Shown: in pieces, positions 8,215 to 17,146 of the stretch | Layout: every line of letters begins with the position of its first letter | Numbering within the stretch: position 1 is the stretch's first letter | Assembly: GCF_023736115.1 (NCBI RefSeq) | Contig: NZ_JAKQZC010000003.1 | Coordinates: 62,001 to 126,000 of the forward strand | Direction of reading: 5' to 3' | DNA: 64,000 nucleotides | DNA from: Salinicola avicenniae | Lineage (GTDB): Bacteria > Pseudomonadota > Gammaproteobacteria > Pseudomonadales > Halomonadaceae | The notes under the pieces: generated by a model | Databases searched by the model: none | What the model was told of the DNA's origin: nothing | The model's input: the letters and a program-made list of their open reading frames with translations, nothing else | Position numbers and translations under genes: made by a program

Positions 8215-9615
8215 GTGGCGCAGCTCGTGCTGAGACGGCTTTTCGAGGAACGCGAGGGAGACGACGGCCTTCCCGGGCGCGAGCGCAAGCTGGCAATGCT
8301 GGCGATGATCACCGGGACGCAGATGGCGGTGCTCGATAACGGCATCGTCAATATCGCGCTGCCGACGCTGGCGGAGCAGCTGGCGATCAGCGGGTCGGAG
8401 TCGATCTGGATTGCTAACGTCTACCAGCTGGTCACGGCGGCACTGCTGCTGACGTTTGCCGCACTTAGCCGTCGGATCGGCCGGCATCGGCTCTATATCG
8501 GCGGGCTGGCGATCTTTACCCTTGCCTCGCTGGGCTGTGCTCTGGCGCGCTCGTTCGAGTTCCTGTTGGTCACCCGTGGGCTGCAGGCCATCGGTGCCGC
8601 GGCGATGCTGAGCATCGGCCCGTCGCTCTATCGCATCATCTTTCCCACGCGCCTGCTGGGGTCGGCGATCGGCCTGAGTGCGCTCACCGTGGCTTTCGGA
8701 ATCGCCGCCGGGCCCTCGCTCGGCGGACTGATCCTGCACGTTGGCAGCTGGCCGTGGCTGTTCGCGATCAACGTGCCGATCGGAGTGGTCGCGCTGGTGC
8801 TCGGCATCCGCTCCTTGCCGCGTGAAGCGCCGCAGGCGGTGCGTCTCGATATATGGGGCGCCCTGCTCTCCATTGTCATGCTGAGCGGTAGCGTATTCGC
8901 ACTCGACCAGTTCGGGCACGGCGAAGGCGGTGCAACGGCGATTGCCACGCTGGCTCTGGCGATGGCCTGTCTGGCGGGCTTCATCTATCGCCAGCGTCAC
9001 GTCTCGCAGCCGCTGGTGCCGCTGGCCTTGTTCACGGAGCCACGCTTCTCGTTCGCCGCGGCGACCTCGACCTTCGCGTTTCTGGCCCAGGGCATCGCTT
9101 TCGTGGGGCTGCCGTTTCTCTATCAGACCGTCATGGGCGTCTCGCCGATCATGTCGGCCGTGCTGTTCACGCCCTGGCCGCTGGTGATCATGATTATCGG
9201 ACCGCTGGCCGGACGGCTGGCGGACAAGCGCAACCCCGCCTTGATCAGCTCCATCGGGCTGGCGCTTTTCCTGCTCGGTATGCTGGCATTGAGCGGTCTC
9301 GGTGCGGCATCGAGCTATCTGGACGTGATCTGGCGTACGGCGCTCTGCGGCATCGGCTATGGCCTGTTTCAGGCCCCCAACAATCGCGAAATGATCGGCA
9401 GCGTGCCGGTCGAGTTGAGCGCCAACGCCTCCGGCGTGCTGGCCTCGGTGCGAACTTTTGGGCAGTCGTTGGGGACGGCCTCTGTCGGCTTGGTGCTGGG
9501 GCTCTCCTTCGGCTCGCTGACGCTATCGCTGTGGCTGGGCTGTGTCTCGGTTATGGTGGCGCTGGCACTGAGCCTCTATCGCGTGCCAATGGCGACCCGG
9601 CGACACCCGCGCTGA
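8215..9615 (+). CDS. MFS drug/solute exporter, DHA2 (EmrB/QacA/SmvA-like) type
   Basis: 466 aa with about 14 hydrophobic segments. The first helix carries the DHA2 pattern (TGTQMAVLDNGIVNIALPTL), followed by the loop 2-3 motif ALSRRIGRHRLYIGG and a motif-C-like stretch AFGIAAGPSLGGLI. Expected to be an inner-membrane proton antiporter exporting hydrophobic or cationic compounds; the substrate cannot be predicted. The start is uncertain: GTG 8215 gives a 27-residue charged leader, but an ATG at the beginning of MLAMITGTQ (about codon 28) is also possible, and neither has a strong ribosome site. No regulator gene is adjacent. Confidence 0.85.
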   Translation: MAQLVLRRLFEEREGDDGLPGRERKLAMLAMITGTQMAVLDNGIVNIALPTLAEQLAISGSESIWIANVYQLVTAALLLTFAALSRRIGRHRLYIGGLAIFTLASLGCALARSFEFLLVTRGLQAIGAAAMLSIGPSLYRIIFPTRLLGSAIGLSALTVAFGIAAGPSLGGLILHVGSWPWLFAINVPIGVVALVLGIRSLPREAPQAVRLDIWGALLSIVMLSGSVFALDQFGHGEGGATAIATLALAMACLAGFIYRQRHVSQPLVPLALFTEPRFSFAAATSTFAFLAQGIAFVGLPFLYQTVMGVSPIMSAVLFTPWPLVIMIIGPLAGRLADKRNPALISSIGLALFLLGMLALSGLGAASSYLDVIWRTALCGIGYGLFQAPNNREMIGSVPVELSANASGVLASVRTFGQSLGTASVGLVLGLSFGSLTLSLWLGCVSVMVALALSLYRVPMATRRHPR

Positions 9616-9753
9616 CGCTAGCCGATATGCCAGTCGTGCCGGCGAGGGATGGCAGGAGAGGGCGCGTACCCGTCGCTTGGCGTGACGCTCGCGGCATCGC
9701 CGCACACCGCGGCGGGACGTTACACTGGATTTCCAGGCACAGGAGGAGCTGAC

Positions 9754-10065
9754 ATGAGTGTTCAGGCACGAATCGAAGAAAAGCTCGCGGCGCTGAGCCC
9801 CGTCCATATGACGGTCGAGAACGAGAGCCACATGCATCATGTGCCGCCCGATTCCGAAACCCATTTCAAGGTCACGCTGGTCTCCGAGCGCTTCACCGGG
9901 CTAATGCCGGTCAAGCGCCACCAGATGATCTATTCGACGCTGGCCGACGAGCTGGCCGGGCCGGTGCACGCGCTGGCGCTGCATCTCTATACCCCGCAGC
10001 AGTGGGCGGCACGCGGGGCGAACCGGCCCGACTCGCCCCACTGCCGGGGAGGAGGCCACCCGTGA
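9754..10065 (+). CDS. bolA: BolA family transcriptional/redox regulator
   Basis: 103 aa. Starts at ATG 9754 after a strong AGGAGGA site. The KH-like BolA fold is clear: IEEKLAALSPVHMTVENES, then HFKVTLVSERFTGLMPVKRH and MIYSTLADELAGPVHALALH. The C-terminal DSPHCRGGG matches the tail of E. coli BolA. BolA proteins bind monothiol glutaredoxins through a shared Fe-S cluster and affect shape and stress genes. The stop overlaps the GTG start of the next gene by 4 bp, implying translational coupling. Confidence 0.93.
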   Translation: MSVQARIEEKLAALSPVHMTVENESHMHHVPPDSETHFKVTLVSERFTGLMPVKRHQMIYSTLADELAGPVHALALHLYTPQQWAARGANRPDSPHCRGGGHP

Positions 10066-10919
10066 CGCCGGATCCGCAGCGTCTGCAGTATCTCGAGGCC
10101 ATGGGCATCGCTGCCTGGACCTCGCGCTACCGTTTCGTCAACGCCCGCGCGACCGAGCAGGGCGAATGGCAGCCGGCTGGCCGGCCGGCGCAGGCGGCTC
10201 CCGGTGAGCGGCTGCATGCGCTGCTCGAAGACGCACAGCGTGCGCCGGCGGCACCGCCGGCCGAAGCGGTAGCGTCCGCCGATCCGTCGCCGACCGAGAC
10301 GAAGGGGCCGACCGGCAGCGAGTCGGTGCCGGCGACCTCGCGGGTTCGCGCGCTGCTCGGCGACCAGACGCCGGAGACCAGTCCGGCAACCGCTGCGGCT
10401 GACGACAGCGAGATCGTCGAAGCGCGCGAGCCGGAAGTGCTTGCCGATCCGTTGCGCTTCTCGCTGTCGCTGGGCGTGATCGGTGAACGCTGGTGGCTGA
10501 TGCTCCCGGGCGAACGGGCGCTATCGCCCCAGGACGAAGCGCTGCTCTGCCAGCTGCTGCAGGCCGCCGGCTTGCCGCCGCGCTGGCGAGCGGTAGCGAC
10601 GCTCGACTGGCCGCTCATGGCCACCCGGGTGGCCGATCCGGCGGGCGAAGCGCGAGAAGGGATTCAGGTCTTCTGCGCCGGACAGGCCCAGCGCAACGGT
10701 CTGTCGATCGACGGGGCGATTGTCGTCGAGGGCGATGCTGCCTGGCAGGCACTGCTCGAGCGTGACTATGGGTCGTCGGAATCGGTAGCAGAGCTGGATT
10801 TTGCCACCTTCCGCTGGCCTCACCCCGCGGACCTGCGCCTCTCGGCGGCTGCCAAGCGAGCTGCCTGGCAGCGCCTGCAGTCGGCGTCGGCGGCCTGGCG
10901 CGATCTTGCTCCGGCCTGA
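10062..10919 (+). CDS. Unknown protein between bolA and rimI
   Basis: 285 aa, taken from GTG 10062, which overlaps the bolA stop (GTGA) and has GGAGG just upstream. The N-terminus (LQYLEAMGIAAWTSRY) is followed by a long Ala/Pro/Glu-rich linker (about 45-135) and a folded C-terminal half (FSLSLGVIGERWWLMLPGE ... LDFATFRWPHPADLRLSAAA). No signal peptide, membrane helix or catalytic motif is evident. A gene of similar layout precedes rimI in pseudomonads as I recall; the opening motif faintly recalls the start of family-4 uracil-DNA glycosylases, but no glycosylase core is present. Function unknown. Confidence 0.75.
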   Translation: MTPDPQRLQYLEAMGIAAWTSRYRFVNARATEQGEWQPAGRPAQAAPGERLHALLEDAQRAPAAPPAEAVASADPSPTETKGPTGSESVPATSRVRALLGDQTPETSPATAAADDSEIVEAREPEVLADPLRFSLSLGVIGERWWLMLPGERALSPQDEALLCQLLQAAGLPPRWRAVATLDWPLMATRVADPAGEAREGIQVFCAGQAQRNGLSIDGAIVVEGDAAWQALLERDYGSSESVAELDFATFRWPHPADLRLSAAAKRAAWQRLQSASAAWRDLAPA

Positions 10920-10931
10920 GCCAGGGTCCGG

Positions 10932-11432
10932 TTGCTCGATACCATGATCTCATCCCCTCTGCCTGTCCGGCTCGGCCCCGAACACCTCCCGGCGCTGCTC
11001 GCCTTCGAGCAGGCGGCGAATGACGACGCCTGGTCTGTGCCGCTGCTGCGTGCTGCGCTGGCCGACGCCGACTATGACGTCTGGGCGCTATGGGAGACGG
11101 ATAAGGCGCTGTGTGCGGTGGCCATCGTCGCGCACCTGCCGTTCGATGCCGAGCTGCAGTCGATCTGCGTGCTGCCCTCGGTCCGCCGGCGTGGCGTGGC
11201 GGCTCGCCTGCTGGCCTGGGTGTTGGATCAGGCCGAAAGGCGGGGAGCTGAGCGGCTGCTGCTGGAACTGCGCGAGTCCAATACCGCGGCGCGGCGTCTC
11301 TACGAGCGCCAGGGTTTCACGTTCGACGGCCAGCGTCGTGGCTATTACCGACGTGCGGATGGGGGGAGCGAGGACGCGATACTCATGTCGCGATGTCTGA
11401 ACGAATATCTGAACGATAGCCTCGATACCTGA
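10932..11432 (+). CDS. rimI: Ribosomal protein bS18-alanine N-acetyltransferase
   Basis: 166 aa GNAT acetyltransferase. The acetyl-CoA loop is VLPSVRRRGVAARLL, and the C-terminal NTAARRLYERQGF with GYYRRADGGSEDAILM is typical of RimI. RimI acetylates the N-terminal alanine of S18. The start is uncertain: TTG 10932 has AGGG at a good distance (10923-10926), while ATG 10944 lacks a visible site. It follows the unknown 285-aa gene by 12 bp, so bolA, that gene and rimI form one operon. Confidence 0.9.
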   Translation: MLDTMISSPLPVRLGPEHLPALLAFEQAANDDAWSVPLLRAALADADYDVWALWETDKALCAVAIVAHLPFDAELQSICVLPSVRRRGVAARLLAWVLDQAERRGAERLLLELRESNTAARRLYERQGFTFDGQRRGYYRRADGGSEDAILMSRCLNEYLNDSLDT

Positions 11433-11501
11433 ACAACTCTTTCAGTCATTAGGCGATCGTCTGGTATCCGAAAACCCAGGGGCAAGCGGGGAACAGAAGG
11501 C

Positions 11502-11524
11502 GGGCGGCGACGGGGGCGCCGCCC
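11502..11524. terminator. GC-rich hairpin between convergent rimI and zapB-like genes
   Basis: GGGCGGCG (11502-11509), 7-nt loop, CGCCGCCC (11517-11524). Position between convergent genes suggests a terminator, but no T-run follows on either strand. Confidence 0.35.
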
Positions 11525-11540
11525 TGACGGCGCGCCGTGA

Positions 11541-11744
11541 TCAGGCGGTCTCGCCGTTGCTGCTCTCGTCCAGCGACTGCAGCTTGTCGAGCAGACCGCC
11601 GAGACGCTGTTCCCACTCTTGGCGCTCCTGCTGGAGACGGGCGTTCTCCGCCTTGAGCTCTTCGTTTTCCATTTTCAGCATCTCGATGCTGTCGACCGCG
11701 TTCTGAATCTTCTGCTCGAGCTGGGCGAAGAGTTCACCGTTCAT
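11541..11744 (-). CDS. zapB: ZapB-like cell-division coiled-coil protein
   Basis: 67 aa, almost wholly coiled coil with heptad-like spacing (LFAQLEQKIQNAVDSIEMLK, then ENEELKAENARLQQERQEWE). ZapB links FtsZ-bound ZapA to the division septum and, in some species, to the Ter region. E. coli ZapB is slightly longer (about 80 aa), so this is a short family member or a ZapB-like relative. No signal or membrane segment. It lies 111 bp downstream of rsmD on the same strand. Short coiled coils are hard to assign, hence moderate confidence in the name. Confidence 0.7.
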   Translation of the reverse strand: MNGELFAQLEQKIQNAVDSIEMLKMENEELKAENARLQQERQEWEQRLGGLLDKLQSLDESSNGETA

Positions 11745-11855
11745 CGCTATCTCCTGAAACGTTCATGGGGGTTCCCGGGCTGGCCGCCGGGGAGTCCGGC
11801 TGGCGCCAGCGTACGTGGCGAGTTCGTCGCCGACAAGCGTCTCGAATCGGCGACG

Positions 11856-12500
11856 TCAGCCGCTGTCGCCGTGGCGGCGAAAGAGTCGTCCATGGCTGTC
11901 TCCGGCGCGAACCTCGCGATGCAGATGCCACCCCGCCGGCGGCTGCCAGTCGAGCGTGTGCTCGGTCTCGACATAGATCATCGCATCCGGGGCCAGCCAG
12001 CCGCGTTGCTCCAGGCATTCGCAGGTCGCCTCGGCCAACCCTTGGCGGAAGGGCGGGTCGAGAAAGACGATATCGAACGGCGACGGGGGGCGCGCCAGAA
12101 AGTCGGCGCTGGTGGCGGTCTGGATCTCACCCTCGGCATCGAGTGTCTTCAGATTGGTCGCCAGCGCTTCCGCCACGGCCGGCATGGATTCCACGAAGGT
12201 GACCTGACCCGCGCCGCGGGAGAGGGCTTCAAGCCCCAGTGCGCCGGTGCCGGCGAAGAGATCGAGCACGCGACGACCGGGCAGCTCGAAAGCGAGCCAG
12301 TTGAACAGCGTCTCGCGTACTCGGTCCGGCGTCGGGCGCAGTCCCGGACTGTCCGGTATCGGCAACTGGCGGCGACGAAAACGGCCGCCGATCAGGCGCA
12401 GCTGGCCTTTACCCCGGTGCGGGGTGTTGCGGTCCTGACTGGGAGGTCCGCCCGGTGTGCGGCGGGCGCGTTCGGAGGCGCGGGAACGTCGTCGATTCAT
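11856..12500 (-). CDS. rsmD: 16S rRNA (guanine966-N2)-methyltransferase
   Basis: 214 aa from ATG 12500, chosen because it opens the basic N-terminus that RsmD proteins share before QLRLIGGRFRRRQLPIPD; the open frame extends to 12659 without family sequence. SAM motif I is VLDLFAGTGALGLEAL and the catalytic motif is DPPF (IVFLDPPFRQGL). Modifies G966 of 16S rRNA during 30S assembly. Divergent from ftsY, the same arrangement as in E. coli and Pseudomonas. Confidence 0.93.
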   Translation of the reverse strand: MNRRRSRASERARRTPGGPPSQDRNTPHRGKGQLRLIGGRFRRRQLPIPDSPGLRPTPDRVRETLFNWLAFELPGRRVLDLFAGTGALGLEALSRGAGQVTFVESMPAVAEALATNLKTLDAEGEIQTATSADFLARPPSPFDIVFLDPPFRQGLAEATCECLEQRGWLAPDAMIYVETEHTLDWQPPAGWHLHREVRAGDSHGRLFRRHGDSG

Positions 12501-12661
12501 GACGCGGGATTGTATGACAAGCGCGATGGCGTGACGAGCGGTTGTACCCCCGTCATCCTCGCGGTGATACGATGAGCGTTCGATATCGAACTTTTTCCGA
12601 AGCCACATCGACGGTTGCCCTTGCGGTGTCGACGATGTCGCTGTCAGCAGTGAAGCCATCC

Positions 12662-14206
12662 ATGTTCGGACTATTCAAGAGTCGCAAGAAACAGCAGCAG
12701 GAGCAGGAAGCGGCGCGCCGCCGTGAAGCGGAAGCCGATGAGAACCGTGCCGCTTCGGAATCCGCGTCATCCGAGGAGACGCTGGAGAGCGAGCCGGTCG
12801 CCGCTAACACTTCCGAGAGTGCCGCGACGGCATCCGCTGCTCAGCCGCAGCACGCCGCTGAGGGCGAACCACAGGAGACGGTGCGGGAAAAAGCGGCCGC
12901 CAGTGAAGCCGCGGAGATCGAAACCGCCGCTGTCGCGCCCCCACCGGATGGCGAGCCCCATGCCGAAGAAGAGACGGCCGCCGAGTCTGAATCTCAACGG
13001 CCTGCAGCCCCTTCTTCGGCCCCCGAAGACGCGGCCGATGAGGCGGGCGACGCGAGTCCGGTCAGCGTTGCCGAGCCGGCCCCCGAGGCGGTGGTCCACT
13101 ACGACCCGGCGGCGGTGGAAGAGGAGGCCGCCCGCGAGGCCCTGAGCGAGCCGCTACCGGCCGAGGCGTCTCAATCCGCCGTCGAGGAGACGCCGGCCGA
13201 GGGCACGCGAGAAGCGGAGCTGGCGACCGATGTCACGCCGGCGCCAGCACCGCGAGAGAAGCCCAAGGGAGGCTGGCTGGCGCGCGTGCGAGCCGGTCTC
13301 AGCCGTACCCGTTCGAATCTGACCGACGGTATTGCCGACCTGCTATTGGGCAAGAAGCAGATCGATGACGACCTGATTGAGGATCTCGAGACGCAGCTGC
13401 TGATGGCGGATGTCGGCATCGAGGCGACCAGCGAGATCATCGAGCGGCTGACCGAGCGGGTTTCGCGCAAGGAGCTGGCCGATGCCGAGGCGCTCTATCG
13501 GGCGCTGCAGGAGGAGCTGGCTGCGCTGCTCGAGCCGGCGACGCAGCCGCTCGTGCTGCCGCCCAAGGGGGAAGGGCCGTTCGTGATCCTGATGGTCGGG
13601 GTCAATGGCGTCGGCAAGACGACCACGATCGGCAAGTTGACCCAACGCTTTCAGAACGAAGGACGCAGCGTGATGCTCGCTGCCGGTGATACCTTCCGGG
13701 CGGCCGCGGTGGAGCAGCTCAAGGTCTGGGGCGAGCGCAATCACGTACCGGTGATCGCTCAGCACACCGGGGCCGACAGCGCTTCTGTGATCTATGACGC
13801 GCTGGCAGCGGCGCGGGCGCGCGGCGTCGATGTGCTGATCGCCGACACCGCCGGCCGCCTGCACAACAAGAGCCACCTGATGGAAGAGCTCAAGAAGGTG
13901 CAGCGGGTGATGTCCAAGCTCGACGCAGCGGCGCCTCACGAGGTCATGCTGGTGCTTGATGCTGGCACCGGCCAGAACGCCCTGTCTCAGGCAAGTACCT
14001 TCAACGAGGCGATCCCGGTCACCGGGATTACGTTGACCAAGCTCGATGGTACCGCCAAGGGTGGCATCATCTTTGCGCTGGCGCAGAAAATGGGCATGCC
14101 GATCCGCTTTATCGGGGTCGGCGAGTCGCTCGAGGACCTGCGCCCGTTCGACGCGAATACCTTCGTCAAGGCGCTCTTCGACCGGGACGGTGACGCCGAT
14201 TCATGA
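12662..14206 (+). CDS. ftsY: Signal recognition particle receptor
   Basis: 514 aa from ATG 12662, which gives the standard MFGLFKSRKKQQ start; earlier in-frame starts add sequence that FtsY proteins lack. Residues about 10-195 are a long Ala/Glu/Pro-rich acidic A domain for membrane association. The NG GTPase domain follows: VNGVGKTTTIGKL (P-loop), DTFRAAAVEQLKVW, DTAGRLHNK and TKLDGTAKGG. FtsY docks SRP-ribosome complexes on the inner membrane. Its TGA overlaps the ftsE ATG (ATGA at 14203-14206), so ftsY-ftsE-ftsX are translationally coupled. Confidence 0.97.
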   Translation: MFGLFKSRKKQQQEQEAARRREAEADENRAASESASSEETLESEPVAANTSESAATASAAQPQHAAEGEPQETVREKAAASEAAEIETAAVAPPPDGEPHAEEETAAESESQRPAAPSSAPEDAADEAGDASPVSVAEPAPEAVVHYDPAAVEEEAAREALSEPLPAEASQSAVEETPAEGTREAELATDVTPAPAPREKPKGGWLARVRAGLSRTRSNLTDGIADLLLGKKQIDDDLIEDLETQLLMADVGIEATSEIIERLTERVSRKELADAEALYRALQEELAALLEPATQPLVLPPKGEGPFVILMVGVNGVGKTTTIGKLTQRFQNEGRSVMLAAGDTFRAAAVEQLKVWGERNHVPVIAQHTGADSASVIYDALAAARARGVDVLIADTAGRLHNKSHLMEELKKVQRVMSKLDAAAPHEVMLVLDAGTGQNALSQASTFNEAIPVTGITLTKLDGTAKGGIIFALAQKMGMPIRFIGVGESLEDLRPFDANTFVKALFDRDGDADS

Positions 14207-14871
14207 TTGCGTTCGAGCACGTGGGTAAGCGTTACGGCGGGCGCTTCGAGGCGCTTGCCGATATCCACTTCCGCATCGGGCGGGGGGAGATGGTGTTTCT
14301 CACCGGTCACTCCGGTGCGGGCAAGAGCTCACTGCTGCGTTTGATCATGCGGCTCGAACGGCCCTCGCGCGGTCGCGTCATGGTGGCCGGTCACGATATC
14401 GATCGGCTGCACATCAGCCAGATTCCCTTCTATCGCCGGCAGATCGGCGTCGTCTTCCAGGATCACCAGCTACTCTTCGATCGCGACGTCTTCGCCAACG
14501 TGGCCCTGCCGCTGACCATCCAAGGGGTCGAGCCGGTGGACGCAGCGCGCCGGGTGCGGGCAGCGCTGGACAAGGTCGGGCTGCTGCATCGCGAGCGCGC
14601 GTTGCCGATCGAGCTTTCCACCGGCGAGCAGCAGCGGATCGGCATCGCACGGGCGGTGGTCAACAAGCCGGCGCTGCTGCTCGCGGACGAGCCAACCGGT
14701 AACCTCGACCCGCAGCTCTCCACCGATATCATGCGTCTGTTCGAGGACTTCAACCGAATCGGCACCACGGTGATGATCGCCAGTCACGATCTGGCGTTGA
14801 TCGCTCGCTTGCGTCATCGCGTGCTCAAACTGCGCGAGGGGCGACTGATCAACGACGAGGGGGCGGCATGA
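14203..14871 (+). CDS. ftsE: Cell division ATP-binding protein
   Basis: 222 aa ABC ATPase. Walker A is GHSGAGKSS, the Q-loop lies in GVVFQDHQLL, the signature is LSTGEQQR and Walker B is LLLADEPTGNLD, followed by the H-loop His in IASHDLAL. With FtsX it forms the divisome complex that activates periplasmic murein hydrolases through EnvC-type adaptors. Overlaps ftsY and ftsX by 4 bp each. The signature has Thr where E. coli has Gly (LSGGEQQR), a tolerated change. Confidence 0.96.
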   Translation: MIAFEHVGKRYGGRFEALADIHFRIGRGEMVFLTGHSGAGKSSLLRLIMRLERPSRGRVMVAGHDIDRLHISQIPFYRRQIGVVFQDHQLLFDRDVFANVALPLTIQGVEPVDAARRVRAALDKVGLLHRERALPIELSTGEQQRIGIARAVVNKPALLLADEPTGNLDPQLSTDIMRLFEDFNRIGTTVMIASHDLALIARLRHRVLKLREGRLINDEGAA

Positions 14872-15848
14872 GTGAGCGTCAGGCGACGGGGGCGTCGCGG
14901 CGTAGCACGCAGCGTCCGCAGCGTCGGGCGGGTGGCGGTGGCCGAGCTTGGCTTCGACACCATCGGGCGATGATGACGGACAGCGCCGGCCGGCTGGTAC
15001 GCCATCCGGTCGCGACGCTGCTGACCATGCTGGCGATCGCCATTGCGCTGATTCTGCCGGCGGGGCTGTGGCTGACGCTGGATAGCGCTCGCCTGCTCGA
15101 TGCCGAACTCGACGACAGCGCCACGCTGACGTTGTATCTCGCCGCGGATGTCGACGAGACCCGGGCCATGGCGGTAGCCACCGAGGTCGGTCAGCAACCG
15201 GGCGTCGGCGGCACCCGCCTGATTACGGCAGCTGAAGGATTGTCGACGTTCCAGCAGGCGCTGGGGCTGGAAGATGCGCTGTCGCAGCTCGGCAGCAATC
15301 CACTGCCGGCGAGCGTGGTGGTGACGCCTGAACGGACCGATCCCGACGCCGTACAGGCGCTGGGTGGCCAACTTCAGGCGGTCGAGGGGGTCGGCGAGGT
15401 GCGTCTCGATCTGGCATGGCTCGATCGGTTGCAGCAGCTGGCGGCGCTGGGCCGGCGGGTCGCGCTGGGGCTCGGCGTGTTGTTTGGCCTCGGCGTCCTG
15501 CTGGTCGTCGGTAATACCGTGCGGCTGGCGGTCGAGAGCCGTCGTCAGGAGATCGAGGTGGTGACGCTTATCGGCGCGACGCATGCTTTCGTGCGACGGC
15601 CGTTTCTCTATAGCGGCGCCTGGTACGGGCTCGGCGGCGGCCTGCTGGCACTGCTCATTCTGGGGCTCGGCGGCAACTGGCTGGCGTCTCCGGTGGCCGC
15701 CCTGGCACAAAGTTACGGTGCCCAGTTCGCGTTGCCGTCGATGAGCTTGACGAATTCGGCATTTCTGCTGTTTTTTAGTACCATGTTGGGCTGGCTTGGC
15801 GCGTGGCTCGCCGTCGGTCGTCATCTTGCCGACATCAAGCCGCGCTAG
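14868..15848 (+). CDS. ftsX: Cell division permease-like protein
   Basis: 326 aa with four transmembrane segments: one after the basic N-terminus (HPVATLLTMLAIAIALILP), then GLGVLFGLGVLLVVGN, AWYGLGGGLLALLILGLGG and a last one around LLFFSTMLGWLGAWLAV. A large periplasmic loop (about 75-190) between TM1 and TM2 is where FtsX contacts its murein hydrolase activator. The N-terminal extension (about 1-35) is Arg/Gly-rich and cytosolic. Start overlaps the ftsE stop. rpoH follows 247 bp downstream with its own promoter, as in E. coli. Confidence 0.94.
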   Translation: MSERQATGASRRSTQRPQRRAGGGGRAWLRHHRAMMTDSAGRLVRHPVATLLTMLAIAIALILPAGLWLTLDSARLLDAELDDSATLTLYLAADVDETRAMAVATEVGQQPGVGGTRLITAAEGLSTFQQALGLEDALSQLGSNPLPASVVVTPERTDPDAVQALGGQLQAVEGVGEVRLDLAWLDRLQQLAALGRRVALGLGVLFGLGVLLVVGNTVRLAVESRRQEIEVVTLIGATHAFVRRPFLYSGAWYGLGGGLLALLILGLGGNWLASPVAALAQSYGAQFALPSMSLTNSAFLLFFSTMLGWLGAWLAVGRHLADIKPR

Positions 15849-15957
15849 CCTGCGTCGGGCTCGTCAAAGGTCGGTTTCCTGTCATGGTGGAAGCAGGCGA
15901 AGCTCGAACGGTGGCGGCGATCGCGCCGCGAATCCGGCCGGAAGACGCTGGCCGGCA

Positions 15958-15987
15958 TTGAACTTTTGTCTAGACTGAGGGTCATAA
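15958..15987 (+). promoter_or_regulatory. Candidate rpoH promoter
   Basis: TTGAAC (15958-15963), 18-bp spacer, TCATAA (15982-15987), leaving a leader of about 100 nt before the rpoH ATG. Reasonable sigma70 match. rpoH genes often have several promoters, so others may exist. Confidence 0.45.
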
Positions 15988-16095
15988 AGGCAACCTCGTA
16001 GACAGGCAGAACAACCTGCTGCGACGTGTCGCGGCAGCGGATCGAGCGCTGGCTCTCCGCGGTCAGACACGTCGCCTAGTACGGAGACATTGCAT

Positions 16096-16962
16096 ATGAG
16101 CACGAGTCTTCAACCCATCGGGAACCTTTCCCCGGGGAACGATCTCAACGGCTACATTCAGGCCGTGAATGGCATTCCGGTACTGACCGCGGATGAAGAG
16201 CGCGACTTGGCCGTGCGTTTGCACGAAGAAGATGACCTCGAATCCGCCCGCCGGTTGATCATGTCGCATCTTCGCTTCGTGGTGCACATTGCACGCAGCT
16301 ACTCCGGTTACGGCCTGCCGCAGGCCGACCTGATCCAGGAAGGCAACGTCGGCCTGATGAAGGCCGTCAAGCGCTTCGACCCTTACCAGGGCGTGCGACT
16401 GGTGTCGTTTGCCGTCCACTGGATCAAGGCCGAGATTCACGAATACGTGTTGCGCAACTGGCGCATCGTCAAGATCGCGACCACCAAGGCCCAGCGCAAG
16501 CTGTTCTTCAACCTGCGCAGCGCCAAGAAGCGTCTTGCCTGGTTGAACAACGACGAAGTCGATGCGATCGCCAAGGATCTGGACGTCAAGCCGACGGTGG
16601 TACGTGAAATGGAAGGGCGCCTGTCGGCGTATGATGCCGGCTTCGATGCCAATCCGGCTGAAGACGAAGACCAGGGGTATCAGGCGCCGGCGCAGTATCT
16701 GGAAGATCGCAGCTTCGACCCGGCCGCGCAGCTCGAGGCGGATGACTGGGAAGCTGACTATACGCGTCGGTTGCGCGAGGCGCTGGGTGAGCTGGACGAG
16801 CGGTCGCGAGACATCCTGCAGCGGCGCTGGCTCGCCGAGCAGAAGTCCACGCTGCACGAGCTGGCCGATGTCTACGGCGTTTCGGCGGAGCGTATTCGCC
16901 AGCTCGAGAAGAATGCCATGAAGAAGATTCGCCAACGTCTGGGCGACTCTCTCGCGGCCTGA
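16096..16962 (+). CDS. rpoH: RNA polymerase sigma-32 (heat shock) factor
   Basis: 288 aa from ATG 16096 (GGAG at 16083-16086). Region 2 is textbook ([39 protein letters not shown]). The RpoH box [15 protein letters not shown], specific to heat-shock sigma factors and involved in DnaK/FtsH control, is intact. Region 4.2 is [19 protein letters not shown]. Directs transcription of chaperone and protease genes. In E. coli translation is thermoregulated by mRNA structure in the first part of the gene; I could not fold the RNA here. A strong terminator follows at 17052. Confidence 0.97.
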   Translation: MSTSLQPIGNLSPGNDLNGYIQAVNGIPVLTADEERDLAVRLHEEDDLESARRLIMSHLRFVVHIARSYSGYGLPQADLIQEGNVGLMKAVKRFDPYQGVRLVSFAVHWIKAEIHEYVLRNWRIVKIATTKAQRKLFFNLRSAKKRLAWLNNDEVDAIAKDLDVKPTVVREMEGRLSAYDAGFDANPAEDEDQGYQAPAQYLEDRSFDPAAQLEADDWEADYTRRLREALGELDERSRDILQRRWLAEQKSTLHELADVYGVSAERIRQLEKNAMKKIRQRLGDSLAA

Positions 16963-17046
16963 TCCGACAGCGCTCAAGACGTCGATTGATGGGGACCGGA
17001 GTCACAGCGGACCGGCGGCGAATCGATAGTGCAGAGGCAGCGAATG

Positions 17047-17075
17047 AAAAAGCCCGGCCACTGGCCGGGCTTTTT
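17047..17075. terminator. Bidirectional terminator between rpoH and slmA
   Basis: Perfect stem GCCCGGCC (17052-17059), ACT loop, GGCCGGGC (17063-17070), with AAAAA before and TTTTT after, so it can end transcripts from both strands. It lies between convergent rpoH and slmA. Confidence 0.93.
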
Positions 17076-17146
17076 CGTGGGCGCTCGTCTCGATGTACTC
17101 ACTCAGGTCTGACTGGCCGTCCGGCGGTACGCCGAGGCGTTGTAAC

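Noticed and set aside
14623-14646. FtsE signature LSTGEQQR differing from LSGGEQQR
   Set aside because: A single tolerated change with Walker A, Walker B and the H-loop intact; not evidence of loss of function.
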